64,000 bases of DNA from Xenorhabdus nematophila ATCC 19061 (GCF_000252955.1 NC_014228.1:1017830-1081829); one strand, 5' to 3'. Positions 29,136-38,482 are shown, counted from the first letter of the stretch. The notes: generated by a model from the sequence alone, not told the origin. A program made the numbers and translations.

Positions 29136-29876
29136 ATGTTTAATCTAACGGGAAAAATTGCTTTTGTTTCAGGAGGAACCAAAGGTATTGGCAAAGGTAT
29201 TGTACAGGTATTAAAGCAAGCCGGCGCCATTACCATTATGGCAGGTACTGATCAGGTAAAGGGAGAATCAGTTGCCAAAGAATTAGGTGTTGATTTCATT
29301 GCGCTTGATGTTACGGATCAGGCGGCATGTAAAAGTGCGATTGATAGGATTGTTGAAAAATATGGCAGGATCGATATTCTTTGCTCCAATGCAGGTATTT
29401 TTCCACAACATTACCTTAAAGATATGACTGCTGAAGATTGGGATTTAGTCAACACAGTCAATCTTAAGGGAACGTTTTTCTTAGTACAGGCTGCTTTAAA
29501 TGTGATGGAAAAGCAGCATTACGGACGTATTGTTCTCACTTCATCAATCACCGGAGAGAGAGTCGGGCTTCCGGGTTATAGCCATTATGGCGCCAGTAAA
29601 GCAGGGCAGTTGGGATTTATGCGCAGTGCTGCTTTGGAATATGCGGGTCAGGGCATCACGATTAATGCGGTTATGCCGGGTATGATCATGACCGAGGGGT
29701 TACAGGCATTCGGCGATGATTTTCTCAACCATATTAAAACCATCACCCCAATGGGGGCGTTGGGGACACCAGAAGATATTGCTTATGCAGTCTGCTTTTT
29801 AGCTTCTGATGAAGCTAAATACATTACAGGACAAACAATTGTGGTGGATGGTGGACAAGTTCTGCCAGAGATATAA
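29136..29876 (+). CDS. SDR-family oxidoreductase (FabG-like)
   Basis: 246 residues, a classical short-chain dehydrogenase. Cofactor motif GGTKGIGKG near the N-terminus, NAG motif (CSNAGIF), and the catalytic Ser (SSITGE), Tyr151 and Lys155 (YGASK). The C-terminal ASDEAKYITGQTIVVDGGQ is standard. Probably reduces a 3-oxoacyl or similar carbonyl. AAAGGAA precedes the ATG. It diverges from the acyl-CoA synthetase. Confidence 0.85.
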   Translation: MFNLTGKIAFVSGGTKGIGKGIVQVLKQAGAITIMAGTDQVKGESVAKELGVDFIALDVTDQAACKSAIDRIVEKYGRIDILCSNAGIFPQHYLKDMTAEDWDLVNTVNLKGTFFLVQAALNVMEKQHYGRIVLTSSITGERVGLPGYSHYGASKAGQLGFMRSAALEYAGQGITINAVMPGMIMTEGLQAFGDDFLNHIKTITPMGALGTPEDIAYAVCFLASDEAKYITGQTIVVDGGQVLPEI

Positions 29877-29928
29877 CAGAGACTGTCGTAAAGCAACAGA
29901 AAAAGGTAAAATGCCTATCCAATAAACA

Positions 29929-29964
29929 CAGGGAGGGAAATTATATTCTCTCCCTGATTTTTTA
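29929..29964 (+). terminator. Rho-independent terminator after the SDR gene
   Basis: CAGGGAG (29929-29935) pairs with CTCCCTG (29950-29956), followed by ATTTTTTATT. Confidence 0.8.
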
Positions 29965-29989
29965 TTGCTTAAATTAGGTAAAAGATATT

Positions 29990-30670
29990 ATGTCACTGAA
30001 CTATGAACGTAAGCCGCTTCCTCTGCCAAATGGACACAATAAGGTGTTGTTGCACTCATGTTGTGCACCATGCTCTGGGGAAGTGATGGAAGCTATGCTG
30101 GCTTCAGGCATAGATTTCACGATATTTTTCTATAACCCGAATATTCATCCTTTGAAAGAATATGAACTGCGCAAAGATGAAAATATCCGCTTTGCGGAGC
30201 AGATGGGTATTCCTTTTATTGACGCTGATTACGACCGTGATAATTGGTTTGAACGTGCAAAAGGAATGGAAAACGAGCCTGAACGTGGTATTCGTTGCAC
30301 AATGTGTTTTGATATGCGTTTTGAGCGAACGGCACTTTATGCCCATGAACATGGTTTCCCTGTCATTACCAGTTCGCTCGGTATTTCCCGCTGGAAGAAT
30401 ATGCAGCAGATTAATGAATGTGGTGTCCGGGCTGCATCGCGTTATCCTGATTTAGCGTACTGGGAATTTAACTGGCGCAAAGGAGGGGGTTCTGCCCGCA
30501 TGATCGAAATCAGTAAACGAGAAGAATTCTATCAGCAGGAATATTGCGGTTGTATCTACTCGCTGAGAGATTCTAATCGACATCGTTTGGCGACGGGCCG
30601 TGAAAGAATAAAATTGGGCACGGTATTCTATAGTGCAGACAGCGGTAAACAAGATCGCGAATCACACTGA
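29990..30670 (+). CDS. queH: Epoxyqueuosine reductase QueH
   Basis: 226 residues. Converts epoxyqueuosine to queuosine in tRNA, replacing QueG. Cysteine motifs of the family are intact: [10 protein letters not shown] near residue 22, [11 protein letters not shown] in the middle, and [10 protein letters not shown]. The neighbours are not other queuosine genes. Confidence 0.9.
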   Translation: MSLNYERKPLPLPNGHNKVLLHSCCAPCSGEVMEAMLASGIDFTIFFYNPNIHPLKEYELRKDENIRFAEQMGIPFIDADYDRDNWFERAKGMENEPERGIRCTMCFDMRFERTALYAHEHGFPVITSSLGISRWKNMQQINECGVRAASRYPDLAYWEFNWRKGGGSARMIEISKREEFYQQEYCGCIYSLRDSNRHRLATGRERIKLGTVFYSADSGKQDRESH

Positions 30671-30697
30671 TTTTTACCGAATTAAGTGTCCTTTGAT

Positions 30698-30740
30698 TTT
30701 ATATGCTGCCTACCCGCATTCAGGATAGGCAGCATATAAA
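30698..30740. terminator. Shared terminator between queH and the exsA-like gene
   Basis: A perfect 15-bp stem (30698-30712 with 30726-30740, core TATGCTGCCTA) lies between the two convergent genes. On the minus strand AAATC follows, on the plus strand CCACC, so U-tracts are poor but the stem is long. Confidence 0.65.
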
Positions 30741-30754
30741 CCACCAGTAATGCG

Positions 30755-31570
30755 CTAATCTTTACCATATCTGGCACGATTAGGTGTACAGCCAAAATGT
30801 CGCCGATAGCTTTGAGTAAAGTAGGATTGACTGGAAAAACCGGATTCCATTGAAATATTGGCAATGCTCATGTCGCTGTTTAGCAATAACTGATGGGCAT
30901 ATAGAATACGTTGTTCGCTGATCCATGCTTTAGGTGAAGTACCATAGACACTGTTGAACAGTTCCTTGAAAGAAGTTAACCCCATGCCGAACTCCCGCGC
31001 AAAGTCATTGAGTTTCCACTCTTTGAGATAATGGGCGTCCATAAATGTTTGCAGACGTTCTACCTGACGATTGCTTAGTTTCCTGAGAATAGACATTAAC
31101 AAGGATCCTTGTTTACTCAGGGAAAGCAACAGCAGTAATTCTTCAACTCTTAATTGAATTAAGGCTGGAGGAGAATCATGAGCCAATAATTTGGCGAGTC
31201 CGCGGATGCTTTCCGTCAGTAGAGGAAACTGATTAAAAGGAATAAGCCTATAAGCAGGGAAATCTTGCCGCTCTATTTTACTCAGTAATGACCCAAAGCG
31301 TTTTAAAAAACTGCGCAGAAACTCCATATGCAATGGCAGCCATAGTACCTGACAACTTTCCATATTGGTTTTAGCTGCGTAGCTTCCGGGATGAGTAAAA
31401 AGAATCTGATTCGATGTGACATGATAAGTATTGATGCAGTCTTTCCACACCATTTCACCATCCAGCAGAATATACAACCCTCTTTGTTTATGTTCCAGTA
31501 TATTGAAATCTGGCATGGTTAATTGAAGAGTACAAATACTCTTTTGATTTGAGTCTGTCGTCCTTTCCAT
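30755..31570 (-). CDS. ExsA-like AraC-family regulator
   Basis: 271 residues. From memory the alignment to Pseudomonas ExsA, the type III secretion activator, is strong over the whole length and very strong in the C-terminal half: LSNRQVERLQTFM, WKLNDFAREFGMGLTSFKEL (first helix-turn-helix) and FSSQSYFTQSYRRHFGCTP (second). The N-terminal half (NILEHKQRGLYILLDGEM) resembles the ExsA oligomerisation and ExsD-binding domain. No exsC, exsD, exsE or secretion apparatus gene is in the window. Start ATG 31570 has only a weak ribosome site. Confidence 0.88.
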   Translation of the reverse strand: MERTTDSNQKSICTLQLTMPDFNILEHKQRGLYILLDGEMVWKDCINTYHVTSNQILFTHPGSYAAKTNMESCQVLWLPLHMEFLRSFLKRFGSLLSKIERQDFPAYRLIPFNQFPLLTESIRGLAKLLAHDSPPALIQLRVEELLLLLSLSKQGSLLMSILRKLSNRQVERLQTFMDAHYLKEWKLNDFAREFGMGLTSFKELFNSVYGTSPKAWISEQRILYAHQLLLNSDMSIANISMESGFSSQSYFTQSYRRHFGCTPNRARYGKD

Positions 31571-32617
31571 CTTATACCCTTAATGTTCCGTATCATGAGT
31601 AATCATTTTTTTTGATGAGTGCATGCTATATTTATTTTATTAATGGATGTTGAGGAAAAATTTTTCCTAATCCCTCGGATTATGTTGATAAAATCGAGTG
31701 CTGATTGCAATGATATTGAGAATTCTTGGAGTTTCGTGCATAACATCAATTAAATCATTTTTAGCATTATATAGCTAAATAGATATTTGTGTTAGGTTTA
31801 AGTGAAAAAATTTGTAATATAAATTTTTCTTTATGTCTTTTTTTGTGATTAAAAAAAATTTATTTGCGCTTTGTTTGTTTTTTGTCTTTTCTTATCCAAA
31901 TCTCATCTCTTTGTTTTTATGAGGATATGTGCATTTTTATCATTATGGTCTTTCTGGTTTTTATTATGCTTTTTCAACACTACTTTAATTTTACATCATT
32001 AACAGTATTAAAAATATTGAAGATTCTGGATTAAATAGATAATGTTAAGGCGTAATCTAATTAATTTCTACTGGATTCATATTGGAATGGAGAGTTAACA
32101 AAAAGAGATCATGCAGACTTTAATATATAAAGAATTTTATCTCTATCGGAATTATTATCTTTTCTGTTTAGTTGCTGTTTTAGTTATGATTTGAATAAAG
32201 TTAACATCAGGTGCACCAATTAACTTGGTAATCGCTAAAATGATTTGATGTTTCATTTAAAATGGGTAGGGTATCATGACAATATCTTTATTTCTGACAT
32301 ATACATATTGGTACCATATGATGTTTATTTGTTGCCTATGTGTTTGAATTTTGTTAATTAATCGAATTGCGTGATATTGTCAGTACAAATAAAAAAATTA
32401 AATTTATCATGCTGGATTTCCTTATCTTAGGAATGTGGGATAATTCAAAGCTAATTCAGGGAGTTAAACTAAAATAACAACCTTATCCGTGTAATAACGC
32501 TATAATTACCTTTGTTATAGATTAGTAGTTTGTTTTTTATACTAGTAAAATATCAGACTGTGTTTTCACAACTTTTTCCCATGACTTGCTACGGCAGGTT
32601 TAGAGATTGGTTTGTTG
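31571..32617. other. Long AT-rich intergenic region
   Basis: About 1 kb between the exsA-like gene and the bactofilin. No RNA gene or strong promoter recognised. A 27-codon frame at 32111-32194 (MQTLIYKEFYLYRNYYLF...) encodes a hydrophobic peptide that resembles the first helix of an ABC-2 permease; it may be a leftover or a leader peptide. Confidence 0.4.
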
Positions 32618-33322
32618 ATGAAATATAAGAAAAACCACAAAAACGAGAAAGATATGAAAAAGTATCGTTTTTCAGATAACGCTTTTTTATACAGTACTTG
32701 GCTCCTTTGGGGTATTGCTTTAGGGTTATACCTTTATAAATACCATTTTAGTTGCGCCATAACCGCAATGCTGGCTTTTTTAGCTTTAGTGTTTTACTTC
32801 ACGAAAATGAAATTGAGAATAAAAGCTATGTTTGGAAAAAAAACTGAGGCACCTGTTGCCAGCTCTACTACATCAATCACGCTAATACAAACAGAAGAAA
32901 AAAAAGCACCTATTGCAGATGCGCGCCCTAACACGATTATCGCAAAAAATTCAGTCTTTAAAGGCGATATTGATATGGAAGGGGATATTCAGATCTGGGG
33001 CAAAGTCATCGGCAACATTCGCGTAAAAGGGGGTGCTATTCGTATTATGCATGCCGGCAAAGTGGAAGGTGAACTGAATGCACCTGAAATCATCATTGAC
33101 GGTCATGTTGAAGGGACATGTTGTGCAGAAACGCTGGATATTCTCGAACATGGGGAATTACATGGTATTAGCCGCTGTGGAAGTATGTCAATTCGACGTG
33201 GTGGATTGTTTGTTGGTCAGTCTGAGCAAGTCGAGAATAAGAAAAAGCCAGAAATGGAACGGGTTATTCCGATCAAGGATAATAATCAAGGAGATAAATC
33301 AAAAGCTAAAAACAGCGCTTGA
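32618..33322 (+). CDS. Bactofilin / CcmA-type polymer-forming protein
   Basis: 234 residues from ATG 32618; ATG 32654 has a better GAGAAAG ribosome site and is a real alternative. Two hydrophobic segments near residues 25-65, then a linker, then a bactofilin beta-helix (about 105-200) with repeated short strands such as NTIIAKNSVFKGDIDMEGDI and KVIGNIRVKG. Such proteins form filaments at the membrane and affect cell shape, as CcmA does in Proteus. Ends with a charged tail. Single gene with its own terminator. Confidence 0.85.
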   Translation: MKYKKNHKNEKDMKKYRFSDNAFLYSTWLLWGIALGLYLYKYHFSCAITAMLAFLALVFYFTKMKLRIKAMFGKKTEAPVASSTTSITLIQTEEKKAPIADARPNTIIAKNSVFKGDIDMEGDIQIWGKVIGNIRVKGGAIRIMHAGKVEGELNAPEIIIDGHVEGTCCAETLDILEHGELHGISRCGSMSIRRGGLFVGQSEQVENKKKPEMERVIPIKDNNQGDKSKAKNSA

Positions 33323-33351
33323 TCATTTTTCATAAAATAAAATTCCTTACA

Positions 33352-33390
33352 GCCGGAAAAACAAGTATGGTTTCCGGCAGTTTTTATTTT
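33352..33390 (+). terminator. Rho-independent terminator after the bactofilin gene
   Basis: GCCGGAAA (33352-33359) pairs with TTTCCGGC (33371-33378), followed by AGTTTTTATTTT. Confidence 0.85.
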
Positions 33391-33418
33391 AATTGACGGA
33401 CAATTTCAAGGGGATGCT

Positions 33419-33688
33419 GTGGCTATTGAGTTGGAAACAGAAAGATTGTGGCTCCGTACCTGGCAGGAAGAAGATAGAGAACCTTTCTTTCGCTTGAATA
33501 GCAATCCTGAGGTCATGGCGTTTTTTCCTGATACGCTGACTAAAGAGCAAAGTAATGCACTTGTCGATATCATCATCCAACGGTTTGAAACACAAGATGG
33601 TTGGGGACTATGGGCGGTCGAATTAAAACAAAGTGGTGAGTTTATTGGTTTTGTCGGATTGAATGTACCTAACCTGAGCTTCGCTTAA
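33419..33688 (+). pseudogene. GNAT acetyltransferase, 5' fragment
   Basis: From a GTG at 33419 the frame encodes the start of a RimJ/RimL-type GNAT protein (LETERLWLRTWQEEDREPF... WAVELKQSGEFIGFVGL). At about 33667 it runs into the inverted repeat of the IS982-family element and stops. The acetyl-CoA-binding half is missing. The 3' end survives beyond the IS. Confidence 0.8.
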
Positions 33689-34656
33689 GGGAAGGGAACT
33701 AAAGTGCCTGAGGCACGATCAACGTTTTTGCTAAAGAAAACAAAATAGTGGAGACCCTCAGGCATGTATAATTTAGAAGAACTTTACTGCTGCGTCGATG
33801 ACTTTTGCCAAAAATTTATCCCTCTCTGGCATCAACAACTCATTGAAAATGGATTACGTAAACGGCACCGTGAGGCATCCCTTTCTCTCAGTGAAGTCAT
33901 GATGATCCTCATTTTATTTCATATGAGTCATTATCGTGATTTTAAAACATTTTATATTGAACATGTAAAACAATATTTTACAGCCGATTTTCCCGGATTA
34001 GTCAGCTATACTCGTATCCTCACCCTGAAGAAAAGGGCGCTTATTCCTTTATGCGCTTTTCTTTCATCACGTAAGGCGCAAACTCAAGGGATTGCTTTTA
34101 TTGATTCTACCAAAATTGCTGTTTGTCACAATCTTCGTATTCCCCGTCATCGCGTATTTGAAGGGATGGCACAACGAGGTAAAACGAGTACAGGCTGGTT
34201 TTATGGCTTTAAACTTCATTTGGTTATCAATGATTGCGGTGAATTGTTAGCCGTGAAACTCACCGCAGGAAACCAGGATGATCGTCAGCCAGTCAGAGCG
34301 CTGACAAAAGGACTAACAGGATGTTTGTATGGTGATAAGGGGTATTTATCCCAGGCTTTATGCGATGAGTTAGAAGCGGAAGGTGTCACGTTAATCACCA
34401 ATGTCCGGAATAACATGAAAACCAAAGCATTATCTCTCTGGGATAGGTTGATGTTAAGACGGAGATTTTTGATAGAAACGGTCGTCGACCAGCTCAAAAA
34501 TATTTCTCAGATAGAGCATTCAAGGCATCGCAGTCAGCTCGGTTTTTTGTTGGAAGTTGCTGCCGGTCTTATTGCTTATACATTCCAACCTAAAAAACCG
34601 AGCTTGAATCTACGGGATAATGAAATCGCTATCTTTAAACGAAGCTGAGGTTAGGT
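33667..34656 (+). mobile_element. IS982-family insertion sequence
   Basis: Ends are inverted repeats: ACCTAACCTGAGCTTCG at 33667-33683 and its imperfect complement ending at 34656. One intact transposase lies inside. I see no clear target duplication, which fits an adjacent deletion. It interrupts the GNAT gene. Confidence 0.8.
33764..34648 (+). CDS. IS982-family transposase
   Basis: 294 residues, intact. DDE-type catalytic segments: IAFIDSTKIAVC (first Asp), YGDKGYLS (second Asp) and RFLIETVVDQLKNISQIEHSRHRS (Glu). The N-terminal LSEVMMILILFHMSHYRDFKTFY block is typical of IS982. The gene ends 8 bp before the right end of the element. Confidence 0.92.
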   Translation: MYNLEELYCCVDDFCQKFIPLWHQQLIENGLRKRHREASLSLSEVMMILILFHMSHYRDFKTFYIEHVKQYFTADFPGLVSYTRILTLKKRALIPLCAFLSSRKAQTQGIAFIDSTKIAVCHNLRIPRHRVFEGMAQRGKTSTGWFYGFKLHLVINDCGELLAVKLTAGNQDDRQPVRALTKGLTGCLYGDKGYLSQALCDELEAEGVTLITNVRNNMKTKALSLWDRLMLRRRFLIETVVDQLKNISQIEHSRHRSQLGFLLEVAAGLIAYTFQPKKPSLNLRDNEIAIFKRS

Positions 34657-34752
34657 ATGATCAGAGATGAAAAAACATTTTTGCATCCCGCGTTAGCAGA
34701 AGATCATCCATTGAGAGAACATGTCTTATACCGGCTTCAGCGTTCATGTTAA
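34657..34752 (+). pseudogene. GNAT acetyltransferase, 3' fragment
   Basis: Directly after the IS, an open frame of 31 codons (MIRDEKTFLHPALAED..., ending in EHVLYRL) looks like the C-terminus of the broken GNAT gene. About 55 residues of a normal GNAT protein lie in neither fragment, so DNA was lost with or after the insertion. Confidence 0.65.
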
Positions 34753-34761
34753 AGATATACG

Positions 34762-34799
34762 CCATCAAGGTTATCCCGATGGAGAGATAACCTTGATGG
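34762..34799. terminator. Hairpin at the left edge of the tailocin locus
   Basis: A perfect 14-bp stem CCATCAAGGTTATC (34762-34775) with 34786-34799 and a 10-nt loop, no clear T-run. It lies between the GNAT remnant and the convergent repressor gene and probably ends both transcripts. Confidence 0.5.
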
Positions 34800-34884
34800 A
34801 AACCGGTTTGTATTCCTTTAGGCTTTCAAACTATTGTTGTGTTGATTGTGCCGCAATGTGAAAGCTATGGCATAGGCCGGCTCA

Positions 34885-35502
34885 TTATTGCCTGGAGATG
34901 ACCAGAGCAACACGACCGATGAATTGGATGTCGCTGATGGCACAATCAAAAGTGACATCATTATCGCTGACTCGAATCTTACTGATTGGGATTTTGGCAA
35001 TCTTTTTGACACTGTGCATACCCTCAATATCCACCAGCCATAAGCCATCTTGAATATTATCTTCCTGAGTATCCAGCAAATACCATGCAGTACCATCATC
35101 AACAACCAGCGGGTTTCTGAGTTCCTTGGAAATCAATTCGCTGTCCAGAATGACAGGGGTTGCTTCATTCAGTTTACCTCCTGACAGTTTTACACGAGAA
35201 ACTGACGGAGCAATGATATCTTCCAGCCGTTCTGTTTTGCCACTTTCCCCATCTGGAAACATTTCTCCCTGGCCTGTGCTCAACCACAGCAGTGAAGCAC
35301 CAGTTTCGAGATTACACTGGATGATCCAATCCGCTGGAAAACTATCACGAAGATAGCGGTTTGCCATCGTGCTTTTGGAAACGCCCAAATGGTCACTCAG
35401 GGCCTGACGTGATTTAAATCCATACGCGCGGACAAGACGTTCAATAGCGGGTCTTCCCCCACTATCGGACCCCATTTTGATCTCAATATTGGTATTTTTC
35501 AT
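34885..35502 (-). CDS. cI: CI-type phage repressor (186 CI-like)
   Basis: 205 residues. N-terminal helix-turn-helix (GRPAIERLVRAYGFKSRQALSDHLGVSKSTMANRY) of the Bacteriophage CI repressor type, and a C-terminal oligomerisation domain (WYLLDTQEDNIQDGLWLVDIEG...). The LexA-like Ser-Lys autocleavage signature is not evident, as in 186 CI, which is instead inactivated by an SOS-induced antirepressor. Diverges from the early genes and probably represses them. It sits at the left edge of the tailocin locus without an integrase beside it. Confidence 0.88.
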   Translation of the reverse strand: MKNTNIEIKMGSDSGGRPAIERLVRAYGFKSRQALSDHLGVSKSTMANRYLRDSFPADWIIQCNLETGASLLWLSTGQGEMFPDGESGKTERLEDIIAPSVSRVKLSGGKLNEATPVILDSELISKELRNPLVVDDGTAWYLLDTQEDNIQDGLWLVDIEGMHSVKKIAKIPISKIRVSDNDVTFDCAISDIQFIGRVALVISRQ

Positions 35503-35719
35503 TGACGGTGTAGATAATAGGTATTAGTATCCCAACAATGTTCTCGTATTGAGATCTTTATTGGGCCGGACTGGTTAAGCCGATAACCATTGAGAGATAT
35601 TGCATCATGGACGTCCAGATTTCAATCTTTATACATACCCAACATTGAAGTGATTTAAGAATGGCATAAGGATAGTTGAGAATAGTTGCAGATAGGTTAA
35701 AGAAACGTTGAGGGAAGAC
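35503..35719. promoter_or_regulatory. Divergent control region between repressor and early gene
   Basis: 217 bp. The near-identical motifs CCCAACAATG (35531-35540) and CCCAACATTG (35638-35647) could be repressor half-sites. Promoters for both directions are expected here, but I cannot fix them by eye. Confidence 0.4.
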
Positions 35720-36067
35720 ATGGCGAATATTGAGAAAGAAAAATTTGCCCAGATTAACCTCGGCCAGCGGCTGGAAGGATTGAATCATTTATCGAGGATT
35801 AGGGCGATATACTGGCGGGATGATGAAAAAGAGTTAAATCGTTTTTTTGCTGATATGCGTGACAAAAGGGACAGTCATTGCGAAGAAAACAAGAGGGTAT
35901 TATCCGCTATTTTCTATTTAGCGAATATTCCACGTTCCCGTCACGATAGTGAATTTAACCATTTTACCCAAGAAGAAAAGCAGGCTCTGATTAAGGCGAT
36001 GAATCATATTAAGGTTGTTGTCAGTCAGTTTCCGAAGTACTTAGTGCTGTCTCCTGACCCGATCTAA
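35720..36067 (+). CDS. Small phage early protein (DUF5347-like)
   Basis: 115 residues from ATG 35720 with GAGGGAAGAC before it; a TTG at 35708 is less likely. The NLGQRLEGLNHLSRIRAIYW ... FADMRDKRDSHCEENKRVLSAIFYLANIPRSRHD pattern resembles small proteins next to repressors in Xenorhabdus and Photorhabdus P2-type prophages (DUF5347). Function unknown. It takes the place that cox or apl holds in P2/186. Confidence 0.6.
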   Translation: MANIEKEKFAQINLGQRLEGLNHLSRIRAIYWRDDEKELNRFFADMRDKRDSHCEENKRVLSAIFYLANIPRSRHDSEFNHFTQEEKQALIKAMNHIKVVVSQFPKYLVLSPDPI

Positions 36068-36143
36068 TTAATCACAACTTTCTAAATACATTATTGAGTA
36101 GAACAAATGGCATAAGTATGCCAGGCACTCGCACATCCTTAAT

Positions 36144-38099
36144 ATGGTGAGATTGATGAACAGTGACTCCACTACTGGTAAACATAATGATAATTATTTA
36201 ATTTCGAAGCGTGAGCAAGTTGTGATGTCACAGCAGAACATACCGCAGGGCGTTTCAATGGCAGAACGCTTATTGTGGGAAGTTAATGCAGAAGATCATC
36301 AATGGCGTCACCAATATATCGGTCAAATGCCAGATTTTCTGGCGAAATATTTCAGCCGTCGTTACGTTGATATCTTTAATCGTTCTGGTCGCCGTGATGC
36401 TAACTCCTTTCTGAGGAAGACTGTTGGACAAAATGTTCTGCCCCGGTTGCAGTTGGCGAAGAAAAGATACCAATTCAATCACTGTATTTCCGGTATAGCC
36501 CCTTTCCCTTTTATTGAGTCACTGGATAATGTGGCGACATATACTCGCAAGCAACTCTTAAAGCTTGCACATGAAATTTCTGTTTTTATTTCCAGCAATT
36601 ATGAACACTATTCTTCTCCGGAATGTTCTCAAAAACACTCATCAGCTTCAGCTGACAGTGAAAATGCACAATTTTCCCGAGTGGTGAGGTTGTATCAATT
36701 GCTGGCAAAGCTGACTTTGCAATGTGGTACGAATCCTCCTTATTGGCAGCATTTTAATCATGGTCGAAAACCCCCTTCCGTTGATCAACTTTGTTCGGGG
36801 ATGTTGCGAATGATGTCTGCCCGCTGGTGGTATTTCCGTTTGAAGCGTCTGCGTGATATCCAGTCAGAGCATATGGCAATTGCGGTCGGACAAGTGCAAC
36901 AAGCGGCTTCTCCGTATATTTCACGTCAGGCACTTCGGGAATGGCTGGAACAAAAACGACGTAATCGTGAATTTTTCAAACACTTTGATTTGGAAAATGA
37001 AGAAGGGGAGCGCATCTCATTGGCGGATACAGTTGTTCATAGCAACGCAAATCCGGCAATCCGGCGTTGTGAACTGATGGTCAGAATGCGTGGTTTCGAA
37101 GAAGTAGCCAATAAAATGGACTGTGTCGGGGAATTTTATACCATCACTGCGCCTGCAAAATATCATGCTGTACAGCATCAAGGTGGATTCGTTAAATATT
37201 GGGATGGTGCAACTCCGCGCGATACTCAACATTATTTAAGCGGGATTTGGGCAAAAGCCCGGGCTGCGATTGCCCGTGCAGGAATTAATCTATTTGGTTT
37301 TCGCGTGGTGGAACCCCATCACGATGGTACCCCTCATTGGCATATGGTGTTGTTCATGATGCCCGAGCATTTATTGCAGGTGAGGAAAATTCTTGAACAT
37401 TATGCTTGTCAGGAAGAGCAAGCGGAATTGCAGCGAAATGAAGCTAAAAAGGCACGCTTTGATTATCGGGAACTCGATCCTGACAAGGGGAGTGCAACAG
37501 GCTATATCGCGAAGTACATTTCCAAGAACATTGATGGCTATGCGCTGGATGATGAAATTGATCATGAAACGGGTGAATGCTTACGTGATATGGCGAAATC
37601 GGTCACCGCTTGGGCGAGTCGTTGGCGTATTCGCCAATTTCAACAAATTGGTGGTGCCCCGGTTTCGGTTTGGCGCGAACTACGCCGTTTGAGGGAGATA
37701 AGTTTATCTGATGATAAAATCAATGCGGTTTTGCAGGCGGCAGATGAAGGTAATTGGGCTGCTTATACTCAAGCGCAGGGTGGGCCGTGGGTAGCACGTT
37801 GTGATCTGGTCATTCGCTTATCTTATAAACATATTCCGTTTGGCAGTCCTTACGGTGAAGATATTCATTCTGTACAAGGCGTAACATCGCCGTTTTTATC
37901 CCGGGATGAATTTATCTGCACACGAATTCACCAATGGTCAATTGTACCGAAATCTGATTATTTTGTGTCCGAACAAGTTGTTGATAAAGGTAGCATAAAA
38001 TTCTCCTCTTGGAGTTCTGTCAATAACTGTACGGATGAACAGGTTTATCATTATGGGGAGAGAATATCTGGCATAACAAAAAACATACGGTGTCATTAG
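36144..38099 (+). CDS. A: Replication initiation endonuclease, P2 gpA family
   Basis: 651 residues, shorter than P2 A (761) but with the catalytic core. The HUH metal motif is EPHHDGTPHWHMVLF near residues 388-402, and the two-tyrosine motif YIAKYISKN near 453-457, close to the P2 A active tyrosines. P2 A nicks the origin for rolling-circle replication. Its presence in a locus with no capsid genes is odd: replication could raise tailocin gene dosage, or it may be a leftover. Start ATG 36144; ATG 36156 after GGTGAG is an alternative. Confidence 0.88.
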   Translation: MVRLMNSDSTTGKHNDNYLISKREQVVMSQQNIPQGVSMAERLLWEVNAEDHQWRHQYIGQMPDFLAKYFSRRYVDIFNRSGRRDANSFLRKTVGQNVLPRLQLAKKRYQFNHCISGIAPFPFIESLDNVATYTRKQLLKLAHEISVFISSNYEHYSSPECSQKHSSASADSENAQFSRVVRLYQLLAKLTLQCGTNPPYWQHFNHGRKPPSVDQLCSGMLRMMSARWWYFRLKRLRDIQSEHMAIAVGQVQQAASPYISRQALREWLEQKRRNREFFKHFDLENEEGERISLADTVVHSNANPAIRRCELMVRMRGFEEVANKMDCVGEFYTITAPAKYHAVQHQGGFVKYWDGATPRDTQHYLSGIWAKARAAIARAGINLFGFRVVEPHHDGTPHWHMVLFMMPEHLLQVRKILEHYACQEEQAELQRNEAKKARFDYRELDPDKGSATGYIAKYISKNIDGYALDDEIDHETGECLRDMAKSVTAWASRWRIRQFQQIGGAPVSVWRELRRLREISLSDDKINAVLQAADEGNWAAYTQAQGGPWVARCDLVIRLSYKHIPFGSPYGEDIHSVQGVTSPFLSRDEFICTRIHQWSIVPKSDYFVSEQVVDKGSIKFSSWSSVNNCTDEQVYHYGERISGITKNIRCH

Positions 38100-38198
38100 T
38101 AAATATTTCTATAAAAGTAATAAATGATAGTTATTAACTATCAAATTTTATCCTTATAAAAGGAAAAAACTACTTTAACTTTTTTATCATTAGGTGTA

Positions 38199-38214
38199 CT
38201 GTATATATATACAG
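38199..38214 (+). promoter_or_regulatory. LexA (SOS) box
   Basis: CTGTATATATATACAG fits CTGT-N8-ACAG exactly, with the preferred alternating AT core. It lies 7 bp before the ATG of the next gene and must control the two-gene operon that ends in the dinI-like gene. Confidence 0.85.
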
Positions 38215-38221
38215 TTTTTAT

Positions 38222-38464
38222 ATGGAGGCGGATATATCAGTGGAATCTCTTATGGAATCATTGGTAGCGCAACGTATTAATTTTATTGCCAGAATGGCAA
38301 CAAGTTGCGAATGCAATCATGCAGAAGACAAAGAACTGGCTTTGGTTTGGATAGCAGAATTATCTGCACCTTATGAGAAAAGACTCAGTAGTTACCAAAA
38401 TTCATTAAAAAATAATATCTTAGATAGCAACATATTGGGAAATTCGGATTCAATAGAAGAATAG
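38222..38464 (+). CDS. Small SOS-controlled phage protein, unknown function
   Basis: 80 residues from the ATG just after the LexA box. It has an ArgIleAsn-Phe-Ile-Ala helix and a CECNHAEDKELALVWIAEL segment, with no recognised domain. The close box gives a very short leader, so SOS control should be tight. By position it could serve as, or help, an antirepressor such as 186 Tum. That role is inference. Confidence 0.6.
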   Translation: MEADISVESLMESLVAQRINFIARMATSCECNHAEDKELALVWIAELSAPYEKRLSSYQNSLKNNILDSNILGNSDSIEE

Positions 38465-38482
38465 ATTTAGCGGGAGAAAAGG

